From positions 1 through 64,000 of the forward strand of contig NZ_JAHNZV010000010.1 in assembly GCF_022267535.1 (NCBI RefSeq): DNA of 64,000 bases, in the 5' to 3' direction. Origin of the DNA: Psychromonas antarctica (GTDB lineage Bacteria > Pseudomonadota > Gammaproteobacteria > Enterobacterales > Psychromonadaceae). Under the pieces are notes generated by a model. It saw only the letters and a program-made list of their open reading frames with translations. It was not told the DNA's origin and ran no database searches. Made by a program: the position numbers and the translations under genes. Below are positions 35,363 through 43,003 of the stretch, piece after piece (the first letter of the stretch is position 1; every line of letters begins with the position of its first letter).

Positions 35363-35619
35363 GGTGTCTCCTTTGTATAAAAAATCATGCTTACTTATGG
35401 AAAATCTACTAATTCATGTTTGTTCACACACATACTAACTAAGTATTGTGGAATTTCAATTTCTTAAATGAACGCTAATTTGAAAATTTTCTCTAATGAT
35501 CAGCAATACTCGCTATTTTAGCACAGCGATCAAGCACAAATGCTCTCTTTTTTGGTGGTCTTATTTTCTTTGCTTCGATATATATTACTGATGGTATTAA
35601 CCTAAACGCTAGCTTCTGG
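35363..35619. other. Intergenic region
   Basis: 257 AT-rich bp between two minus-strand genes. It must hold the promoter of the small membrane protein gene; no clear site or terminator was found. Confidence 0.35.
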
Positions 35620-36846
35620 TTATTGACGGTGGTGTAACCTATGATAATCTTGCTCGGTGTATTTTTGCATATATTCTACGGCTTCTTTTGCCGAGGATAG
35701 TCCACCCATATACCGTTCAAAGCCTTTTTTCATTCCTATCCAGGCATTGGCCATAATAGGATCAGATGGCATTGGCATGGACTGCGCTAACTGTTTTAAG
35801 AGCATCTTAATATTGTTATTGGCTGTCGCTTCAACTTGATTAAAAGAGCGCTGATTGACAGGTAAAAAACGTTGTTTATCAAAAAGTATATCCTGAAAAT
35901 GTCGACTTTGGAAAAATACCGCCAATGCGGCTAATGGTTTTGCTTTTTTACCTTGTAATGAGTTACCCGGAAACATCAATCCTATTGTCGAAAACAAAGG
36001 ACGAAAGGGTTTATCGCCGATCGCCGGGATCACCGAAATACCAAGATTATCTCCAAGATAGCGCTCAAAATCAGACAAAGCCCATTCGCCATTTATGGCA
36101 TAAGCAAAGAGTTGTTCTTGAAAATCTTTTTGCGCACAATCATAGCCGCAAGTTCGCTTAATTAAGCCAGAATCTGCTAATTCTTTATAAAAAATGAGAG
36201 CATCAGCATAGGCTTGAGAATTAAGGGATGCTTTACCATCGGTAAGCGGGGAGCCGCCTAAAGTGATCGCGAAACTAGTAAACCAGTACATTTCAGAATA
36301 GTTCCAACCGATAGGCTCTATTCCTTTTGCTCTTAATTCGATCGCTTGCGCTTTTAACTCTTGCCAGTTTTTAGCTGGATGTTGAACATATTTTTTATTA
36401 TAAAAAAGCATCAGGTGATTACCACTCATCACTGGCGCGCCATAATAATCACCTTTATAGTTCATCGAATTAAGGGCTTTTGGCACGAGATCTTGACTGA
36501 GCAGTGAGACGGGCAGTTTAGAAAGTTTAATGGTGGGGGCAAGTGCTGCAAAATCAGAGGGGACCAATATTGCATCGGGCAGTAAATTGTTCACTGCACC
36601 TTCTATTAACATCTGCTTTAAATCATTGATATTGACAAAAACCAGATTGATTTTGTAACCTGATTGCTGCTCAAAGAATACCAACGCTTCTTTAAGCAAG
36701 GGCTCAGCATTTTCTTGGTAATAGAGCAGACTGATCCTATCTGGGTCATCTTGAGTTGCTATTTTTACTGTCGCGTGAGCAGCCAAGCTGCATAACAACA
36801 ATATTTGATAGAAGATTATTTTGCAAAAAAACTTTTTTATAACCAT
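35620..36846 (-). CDS. Extracellular solute-binding protein (ABC sugar-type, family 1)
   Basis: 408 codons with a signal peptide (FYQILLLCSLAAHA, cleavage near residue 25). The fold signatures are those of the maltose/sugar-binding family: FEQQSGYKINLVFV, DAILVPSDFAAL, YYGAPVMSGNHLMLFYNKKYV, NWQELKAQA and INGEWALSDF. It would deliver an oligosaccharide or similar compound to an importer. No permease or ATPase genes are adjacent, so it is an orphan or serves a transporter or sensor elsewhere. Confidence 0.85.
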   Translation of the reverse strand: MVIKKFFCKIIFYQILLLCSLAAHATVKIATQDDPDRISLLYYQENAEPLLKEALVFFEQQSGYKINLVFVNINDLKQMLIEGAVNNLLPDAILVPSDFAALAPTIKLSKLPVSLLSQDLVPKALNSMNYKGDYYGAPVMSGNHLMLFYNKKYVQHPAKNWQELKAQAIELRAKGIEPIGWNYSEMYWFTSFAITLGGSPLTDGKASLNSQAYADALIFYKELADSGLIKRTCGYDCAQKDFQEQLFAYAINGEWALSDFERYLGDNLGISVIPAIGDKPFRPLFSTIGLMFPGNSLQGKKAKPLAALAVFFQSRHFQDILFDKQRFLPVNQRSFNQVEATANNNIKMLLKQLAQSMPMPSDPIMANAWIGMKKGFERYMGGLSSAKEAVEYMQKYTEQDYHRLHHRQ

Positions 36847-37256
36847 CCTTGGTTCTCTTTTTAGTTAACTCGTGTATTTGCATTCTTGACGTTGGGAATG
36901 TCTGAACCGGTAAACCCATATTGCCTTGACAGCTTGCAAGAAAAAAAATTAATTATCTAATCTGTTTTGTAGTATTTTTGAACTGTTTTTCAAGATCGTA
37001 GGACTGCACTTGTTTTTTGCTTACTTATTCGTACTATTTTTAAAAATAGGGGGGTAGGTAACCCTAAGCGCCCCCGTATTGAAGAACTAAAAATTTTCCG
37101 ACCTAGAACGGTAATAAACACATAAATCACAATAAGGGTGAGTGAGTGAATACAAATTCTTTTTAAAATAAAGCCTAAAGAGATAGTTTAAACATTATTT
37201 TATACACTTCATCCAAAATTTGTAGATTAACAGTATCTTTAGGGCTTAAAACTACG
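36847..37256. other. Gene-free flank of the integrated island
   Basis: 410 bp between the solute-binding protein gene and the left repeat of the island. TGTAGATTAA at 37221-37230 is inverted relative to TTAATCTACA at 37258-37267 in the left repeat, suggesting a recombinase-binding arrangement. Nothing else is recognisable. Confidence 0.45.
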
Positions 37257-37271
37257 TTTAATCTACATTTT
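37257..37271. repeat. Left direct repeat of the island (candidate attL)
   Basis: TTTAATCTACATTTT, identical to 48026-48040. A shorter inverted copy (37221-37230) lies just outside. Confidence 0.7.
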
Positions 37272-37305
37272 AAGCTTAACCATAAGGAAGTAGTGGTTAA
37301 GCTTA
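37271..37305 (-). terminator. Hairpin after the cargo operon
   Basis: TAAGCTTAACCA (37271-37282) and TGGTTAAGCTTA (37294-37305) form a perfect 12-bp stem with an 11-base loop, directly after the stop of the RES-like gene. There is no T-run on the minus-strand side, so it may also act as a structural end of the island. Confidence 0.6.
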
Positions 37306-38217
37306 TTACCACTCTAATTTACCTGATTTCCTACCAATACTAGACGTTTTAGTCTGCGTTCTATACTGATAATACTCATAGCCAAATGATTTATCAATTA
37401 AGACCTCGGTGGCAAACTGATGCTCTAATTTATCATCAACCACTTGGGGTTTTAGAGCAACTACAGGCTCACCTTTCGCTTTTACCGAAGAATAGAGAAC
37501 ACCATCGCACTTCTCAGTCAAAAATACATTACTCAGGACTGAAGTTACTTGATATAAGCGTTCATTTCCTTCACGAGATAATATATCGGCAAAGAAGCGA
37601 TCTGTTAACTCATAAGCAAAAAGCAACTCTCGGCTAAACTTCTTAGCCATATATTTTCTTGTCTCAGTGTAATAGTCAAAGGTATCTTGGTTTAAGTAAT
37701 ATGGTTTTTCATTTCGCCTAACTTGATCCCATATACCTATGATTCTTAGATATATATCAGTTCCACTTACTTGATGAGATCGCAGTACATTAAGGTGATC
37801 AAGCTGTTTCGCTTGAGCCTCAGATAACACAACTCTTAATGCTGTATCATCTTGTTTAACGGCTGTAGAAGCATAAAACAGCGCTTGCCCTGTAAGATTT
37901 AACCTACCCGCCTTTGGAAACGTGCAAGAGGTTTTCTTTATGTAAGATAATTCATCAACATTAGTAAAGTTTTTACCTTCACAAAGGCGCACTCTTAGAA
38001 ATTCAAGTTCATTTATTGGGTGATCGAGTGTAATTGTCACGCAACCAGCTAAGTAATCTACTTTAGACTCGATTTCATGCTTCGTTAATTCACACGTACC
38101 GTTTATGTGCCCATTTAATTGACTAATATAAACAGAAGAGTGAAGTAAATTAGTGTGCCCACACTCTACCGATGCTTTATGATCAATTAACTTAATTAAT
38201 TCAGGGGCTAATACCAT
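37306..38217 (-). CDS. RES-domain-like protein (island cargo)
   Basis: 303 codons, with GAAGGG upstream of the ATG. The N-terminal ~100 residues are Cys/His-rich (ECGH, GTCELT, RLCEG, TSCTF). From about residue 100 the pattern fits the RES fold (NAD+ phosphorylase / ADP-ribosyltransferase-like toxins): AGRLNLTGQALFYASTAV with Arg105 and Tyr115, DDTALRVV, then 'LTEKCDGVLYSSVKAKGEPVVAL' with Ser243-244. The Glu usual after TA-x-x in active RES proteins (TAxxE) is Val129 here, so activity may be lost or changed. It lies 13 bp after the protease gene and probably forms a two-gene operon with it. Confidence 0.6.
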   Translation of the reverse strand: MVLAPELIKLIDHKASVECGHTNLLHSSVYISQLNGHINGTCELTKHEIESKVDYLAGCVTITLDHPINELEFLRVRLCEGKNFTNVDELSYIKKTSCTFPKAGRLNLTGQALFYASTAVKQDDTALRVVLSEAQAKQLDHLNVLRSHQVSGTDIYLRIIGIWDQVRRNEKPYYLNQDTFDYYTETRKYMAKKFSRELLFAYELTDRFFADILSREGNERLYQVTSVLSNVFLTEKCDGVLYSSVKAKGEPVVALKPQVVDDKLEHQFATEVLIDKSFGYEYYQYRTQTKTSSIGRKSGKLEW

Positions 38218-38230
38218 TACATACCCTTCA

Positions 38231-39784
38231 TCACTCTGCTAAAACAAGAACAACGCTATTTGAAATACTCTCAATCAGCTCTGTTTTTTCTAAGGCTTTT
38301 TGCTTGACTGGTTCAATATAGTCTACACCGTGATTTATCAGCATTGGCAATGCATAAGCTATTTTAACGGCATAATTTACATTTTGTGCCAATGTTCCTG
38401 TAGCTTTGATAGCTGCTGATTGATTTAACGATGCTGAAGCAATGCCAATGACTACACCTTGATCATTTACCATTGGGCTGCCTGAATTTCCGGGCTGGAT
38501 AGGGGAATCTATTTGAAAATACCGAGTATCACCTTGGATGCCAGAGTTGGCATTAATATACCCAAATGTCGCTTTTTGTTCGTTACCTTGTAAGCCTATA
38601 TTTGGATAGCCTAATACAGCAATTTCAGTCCCTTGTTTCGTTTTTTTCTTAAGCTCAATGGGTAAACCTTCAACCGCTTCATCTACTTTCAGCAAAGCGA
38701 TATCATTGCTAGGGTCATGATCAATTAGGGTGGCCGATACAGATTTACCATTAAGAATAATTGAAATACTTGTTGAGCCTTCAATGACATGGCTATTGGT
38801 AAGTACGAAACCATCATTAGAAATAAAGAAACCAGTGCCTGTAGAAATACCTTTAGACGACTCTGGCTTTTTATTTTCAGGCTTTATCGTTACAGGTGAG
38901 GAATTAATATTCTGAGAGTCATATCTTTGCTTCATAGCTAGTGCAAGCTTTCCTGCACTATTGGCTCTATTTGCCAATGTAGAGGCTTTAATTGAGACTT
39001 TTAAAGTCTCATCTGTATAACTTTCCGGTAAGGTTACATTTTCTTTTTGAGTACCAAATTGCCATTTCTGATGAAATACGCCATGTTTATTTTTCACTAC
39101 AATATACTTGTCAGGCTTATCAGCGTTCATATCGTAGAAGCCCCAAACTGTATAAGTTGACTGGTTGTTTTTATCAAATGACTCTCTGGCTCCAAAGAAA
39201 CGCAAATTACCGAGTTGTCCTGATAGCTTAGCAAAACCATCAGCGTAGTTCTTTCTTGCAACTCCAGTGAATATTCCTGTTGTAAGACTTTGCTCCCCTT
39301 GAGAGTAGATGAGATCAATATCACCATTTGGTTTTAATGACGCATGGTTTTGTAATGTTTTAGTCATTTTGTCATTTTCACGAATATACGTGCCAAACTC
39401 GACATTATTTGTTCCTTCAACCCATTGATAATAGAGTTGATCAGTAACTCCTTTGTTGTGGTAAGTGATCTCAAAACCTCTAACACTACCATTTGTAACA
39501 CTAATTTTACCAAGTCCCTCAGCTTTGCCGTCTTTACAGTTCCCATCCCATTCTACTGTGCCTTGATGGGGTTGCTCGGTATAGCCTTCCATAAGCATTT
39601 CGCATTTTTCAGATTTATTTGAAGGCTGAATCCATTGCGGGGAATAATTTCCAGCTTGAAAATCTGTGATCTGGCTCTGATAGTTTGTAATTTCTGATTC
39701 AGAGACTTTCCGATAATTTGGCGTGGAGTTACAGCCAGTTAATAGAATGATGATCCCTATGGCTAATGGTAAAATCTTTTTCAC
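38231..39784 (-). CDS. Trypsin-like serine protease lipoprotein (island cargo)
   Basis: 517 codons. A lipoprotein signal ends in LLTGC (Cys18). An N-terminal region (about 60-200) has MORN-like patches (GTVEWDGNCKDGKAEGLGKI, FGTYIRENDK). A DegP/HtrA-type trypsin domain (about 315-455) carries the full triad: His332 in VLTNSHVIEG, Asp361 in DPSNDIALLKV, and Ser434 in IQPGNSGSPMVN. There is no PDZ domain. It would sit in the periplasm on a membrane. It is coupled to the RES-like gene. Proteases are known triggers or effectors in several phage-defence systems, but a periplasmic lipoprotein protease with MORN-like repeats is unusual. Confidence 0.85.
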   Translation of the reverse strand: MKKILPLAIGIIILLTGCNSTPNYRKVSESEITNYQSQITDFQAGNYSPQWIQPSNKSEKCEMLMEGYTEQPHQGTVEWDGNCKDGKAEGLGKISVTNGSVRGFEITYHNKGVTDQLYYQWVEGTNNVEFGTYIRENDKMTKTLQNHASLKPNGDIDLIYSQGEQSLTTGIFTGVARKNYADGFAKLSGQLGNLRFFGARESFDKNNQSTYTVWGFYDMNADKPDKYIVVKNKHGVFHQKWQFGTQKENVTLPESYTDETLKVSIKASTLANRANSAGKLALAMKQRYDSQNINSSPVTIKPENKKPESSKGISTGTGFFISNDGFVLTNSHVIEGSTSISIILNGKSVSATLIDHDPSNDIALLKVDEAVEGLPIELKKKTKQGTEIAVLGYPNIGLQGNEQKATFGYINANSGIQGDTRYFQIDSPIQPGNSGSPMVNDQGVVIGIASASLNQSAAIKATGTLAQNVNYAVKIAYALPMLINHGVDYIEPVKQKALEKTELIESISNSVVLVLAE

Positions 39785-39927
39785 TTCAGTTCCCTTTTAT
39801 AATTTTTAGACATAACTTTTATTTGGATACCAATATAACGAATTAGCAATAGTGTGTCATTGATCCCGCACGTCTAACTTGAAATTCATACAATTTAATT
39901 ACAGTAAGCTATTTTTGCCAATGAAGG
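39785..39927. other. Gap between recombinase operon and cargo
   Basis: 143 bp. The cargo promoter probably lies here. No clear terminator after the helicase gene was seen, so the cargo could also be read from the recombinase operon. Confidence 0.35.
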
Positions 39928-42165
39928 TTACTTTAATTCACAGGCTGAACAGATCCTTTCTTTAAGAAGGGTCTTTCTACTTAATGCCTTAGAGCCAGCA
40001 ATAATTGCTTTTTCAATAATCCTTTCATTGCCCATTAATACTAGCCTTTCACTAGGTCGAGTAGATGCAGTATAAAGCAAAGTCTGATCAATCATTTGCT
40101 CAGCCTCGTTAGGCAGCATAACAAAACAGTTAGGCCATTGAGAGCCTTGTGATTTATGGATCGTAATTGCATACCCAAGGTGCAACTTTTCCAATAGCTC
40201 AGTAGTGACATTAATCAAAATATTGTTTACTTCAATAACGGCAACAGCACCATCTTCATCAGGTTGGTCAAACACTTCAACAATAAGCCCTAAGTCACCA
40301 TTTCTAAGATCTGCATCGTCATCGTAGTTATTTGCGATGACTAATACAGGATCACCTTTTAATAAACGTGAACCTGTTGATGTAATCCAAGGAATCCAGC
40401 CTCTTGACGAGTCTTGGAAGTAGATTGATGTTCTTTCATTGCCAACTGATGCTTGAAGCTCTGTATTTAGGTTATCAACTCCAAACTGGCCTTTCCTTAC
40501 TGGTGATAAAACTATGCTTTGTTCAACACCTCCAGATTCACGCCAGAGTGTTATTAGTCTGCTGATGGTTGGGCTTGTTTCAATCGAGCAATCACTACTT
40601 TCTTTCAAGGTGTTTTTAGTATTCTGCGGGAACTGAAGCAATCTGTTTCTAATAGCGGTCGAGAACCTGTGTATGTCACTTCCTTCGCTCTGCCGCTTAA
40701 CCTGAGTTAAGTTAAAAAATGGTATTTGTGTATCTGTCAAAGCGTGGAATACTAATCCATTACCTACTGGCGGTAACTGAGCTGTATCACCTACAAAGAT
40801 CACTCTTGAAGCATCAGGAAGTAAGCCGATTAACCTATACATCGACAAGAGGTCCACCATTGATGATTCATCAATGACTAATAATATTTGTTCAGGTAAC
40901 TTGGGCTTATTATCACCTAGGTGCTCACCAATAAACTTTGCAATGGTATGGGCTGGCTTTTGTGTACTTTCCGCCATACGTTGTGCAGCACGGCCTGCTA
41001 GAGCCACTTGATAACATTGTATCCCCTCTGAAACTCGATCATAGACACCTAAAACGGCTTTAAGTATGGTTGTTTTACCAGTACCTGCACCACCTGATAT
41101 ACCGCACACAGGAGATAGCACTGCACCAATAATAGCGTCTCGCTGATCATCAGTTAGGTTAAACTCCAATGTGCTTTCATAATCAGTTAATGCGGCTTGC
41201 ACTAAGCCCTTCGATAAGCCTATTTCCCAGCTAGCTAGTAAGCAACCATCACCAATTTCTCTTTGATGCGCATCGACAAGAAATTGAGCAACAGATGCCT
41301 CCATCAGTGCCTTTCCATAAACTTGATAGCCATCATCTACCTGAACTAGCAGTCCTTGTTCACAAGCTATATCACCAACATTTTCTGGCGCATTCGACTT
41401 CATGAGCTTGGCATATTCACTGTGAAGTTCATCATTTGAGATTACCGTTGAGCCTGTTTTGTTTGAATGGTTAATAGCTGCATATTGAGCTATACCAGCA
41501 ACAACGACTTCATCTTCCAAGGTAAAACCTAGCTTTAACGCCAATTGTGATACCTGTTCGAATGACGCACCCATTGCCACTAACAGAAATGGGTGCTCTT
41601 TAACTTTATCTATGGCCTCTTCACCGAATATTGTTACTAGTTTTTCGCCAAAACCTAGTGGTAAGTTCTGTTCTTCAAGCCAGTTAATCGTATTAAAAAG
41701 CGCCTCGCTAGGCCAACTGTCGAGTAGGTCTTTAACACGGTTTTCTGTCATACCAGCGATGTTTAGTAGTGCTTCTGAGTCCTGTGTTTCAATAAGGTGC
41801 GCTAGTTTTTTAAGTCGAACAAGTCGGTTTGCAATAACACTGCCGATACCTTTGATGTTGTTGCTTATCCAGCGAGATAAAATTCTGCCTGATGGCCTTA
41901 AAAATTTAATGTTTGCCGCATCAATGGTGTATTCACTTAATGAAAAGTCATTTATGGTAAAATGATTAAGACGTTCTTTACCTGAGACTTCCCATAAGCT
42001 ACCTGCTGTAGCCGTATCTTTGGCGTGCTCTGGAAACTTAACAACTGTTGTTTTATCTCGCTTTTTGATCGAACCATCAGTATTGATAAGATCAACTGTT
42101 GTGTAAGAGTTTGCTCGTTGCTTTTTAACTTGAATAATTTGGCGTAGATGGACAACTTCATTCAT
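39928..42165 (-). CDS. RecD2-like ATP-dependent DNA helicase
   Basis: 745 codons. The N-terminal OB-like region is followed by helix-hairpin-helix motifs (NIKGIGSVIANRLVRLKK and LLNIAGMTENRVKDLLDSW), as in RecD2. Then come SF1B helicase motifs: SGGAGTGKTTILKAVLG (I, about 350), VIDESSMVDLLSMYR (II), VFVGDTAQLPPVGNG (III), and YAITIHKSQGSQWPN near the C-terminus (V/VI region), followed by TASTRPSERLVLMGN. It unwinds 5'-3'. It is the last gene of the recombinase operon (ATGA overlap with the previous gene), so it probably helps processing or replication of the excised island rather than general repair. Confidence 0.88.
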   Translation of the reverse strand: MNEVVHLRQIIQVKKQRANSYTTVDLINTDGSIKKRDKTTVVKFPEHAKDTATAGSLWEVSGKERLNHFTINDFSLSEYTIDAANIKFLRPSGRILSRWISNNIKGIGSVIANRLVRLKKLAHLIETQDSEALLNIAGMTENRVKDLLDSWPSEALFNTINWLEEQNLPLGFGEKLVTIFGEEAIDKVKEHPFLLVAMGASFEQVSQLALKLGFTLEDEVVVAGIAQYAAINHSNKTGSTVISNDELHSEYAKLMKSNAPENVGDIACEQGLLVQVDDGYQVYGKALMEASVAQFLVDAHQREIGDGCLLASWEIGLSKGLVQAALTDYESTLEFNLTDDQRDAIIGAVLSPVCGISGGAGTGKTTILKAVLGVYDRVSEGIQCYQVALAGRAAQRMAESTQKPAHTIAKFIGEHLGDNKPKLPEQILLVIDESSMVDLLSMYRLIGLLPDASRVIFVGDTAQLPPVGNGLVFHALTDTQIPFFNLTQVKRQSEGSDIHRFSTAIRNRLLQFPQNTKNTLKESSDCSIETSPTISRLITLWRESGGVEQSIVLSPVRKGQFGVDNLNTELQASVGNERTSIYFQDSSRGWIPWITSTGSRLLKGDPVLVIANNYDDDADLRNGDLGLIVEVFDQPDEDGAVAVIEVNNILINVTTELLEKLHLGYAITIHKSQGSQWPNCFVMLPNEAEQMIDQTLLYTASTRPSERLVLMGNERIIEKAIIAGSKALSRKTLLKERICSACELK

Positions 42166-42590
42166 AATTTGAATCCTGCTGCACCAGATTGAATTAACAT
42201 TTGCTGCTTTTTAAACTTGGTCAGTTCACGTTGAAGCTGCCTATTTTCAGCTTCTAATTCTGCAATCCGTTGTGTCAGTGCATTGTTGCTCACTGACACC
42301 ATACCAGATTGCTTTTCAGCTCTTTCTCTTGCAGATTCATGAGATTTTTTATCCTCATCAATTTTACGAAACCAATAACTATCTGCTTCTTCAATAAGCG
42401 ATCTTACAGCCTTGTTTTGTGTACACACTGACTTAGCGAAGCCAAGTTCTTCAGCTAATACTCTACGGTTTATTTTGCCGCTATATTCGTACTCATGCCA
42501 ATCCCTAGCTGCGTTGCGCTCATCAACCCAAGCTTGTACTAGCTTAATATTTTCTTGAGCAATCTGTTGCCCGTTTTTCCCTTTGATCAT
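42162..42590 (-). CDS. Small coiled-coil protein of the recombinase operon (second)
   Basis: 142 codons. The N-terminal part (HEYEYSGKINRRVLAEELGFAKSVCTQNKAVRSLIEE) looks like a DNA-binding helix-turn-helix. A C-terminal coiled coil follows (LTQRIAELEAENRQLQRELTKFKKQQ). It overlaps the upstream and downstream genes by 4 bp. TnpC-like accessory proteins of Tn554-type elements have a similar build. The exact function is unknown. Confidence 0.7.
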   Translation of the reverse strand: MIKGKNGQQIAQENIKLVQAWVDERNAARDWHEYEYSGKINRRVLAEELGFAKSVCTQNKAVRSLIEEADSYWFRKIDEDKKSHESARERAEKQSGMVSVSNNALTQRIAELEAENRQLQRELTKFKKQQMLIQSGAAGFKL

Positions 42591-43003
42591 CTCCTATCAA
42601 CCTCAGGTAAAGGCTTATCAAGCTGTTTATTTAAAAGCTTCATATCAACATTAGGCATCATATAAGCGTTATGTTGCCAACGGACAAACTGCTCTAGCAA
42701 TTTTTCGTTTTGCTTTTCTAAACGTTCAACTTTAGCTTCAAGCGTTGCTATTTGCTGTTTAGCAAAATCAAGCGTTATGTCTTTTTCTTCATCTTTTACT
42801 GACTCTTTAAGGCTGCCTTTTCTATCGTTGAATGCTTCTACTAAAGCAGGGTAGGAAAGCAGGGTATGCCTACTAATCTTTTCTTCTCCAAGCACCTTTG
42901 CAAGCTGCTCAGAAAAACTATTCCATGTTAACTTTCCTGACCATTTATCAAGTTCGTGAAGTGCTAGCGGAAGTGTTTTCTCAGTAATAATTTTTTTAGG
43001 CAT
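42587..43003 (-). CDS. Small coiled-coil protein of the recombinase operon (first, TnpC-like)
   Basis: 138 codons from ATG 43003 (MPKKIITEKTL), which has GGGGAT upstream and overlaps the previous stop by 8 bp; an ATG at 43045 is less likely. It has an N-terminal helical domain (LTWNSFSEQLAKVLGEEKISRHTLLSYPALVEAF), plausibly DNA-binding, then a coiled coil (QQIATLEAKVERLEKQNEKLLEQF). It is similar in plan to TnpC of Tn554, which works with two tyrosine recombinases. Confidence 0.7.
   Translation of the reverse strand: MPKKIITEKTLPLALHELDKWSGKLTWNSFSEQLAKVLGEEKISRHTLLSYPALVEAFNDRKGSLKESVKDEEKDITLDFAKQQIATLEAKVERLEKQNEKLLEQFVRWQHNAYMMPNVDMKLLNKQLDKPLPEVDRR

Noticed and set aside
40000-42100. 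Housekeeping RecD of the RecBCD complex
   Set aside because: N-terminal helix-hairpin-helix motifs and overlap with the recombinase operon fit a RecD2-type accessory helicase; no recB or recC is nearby.
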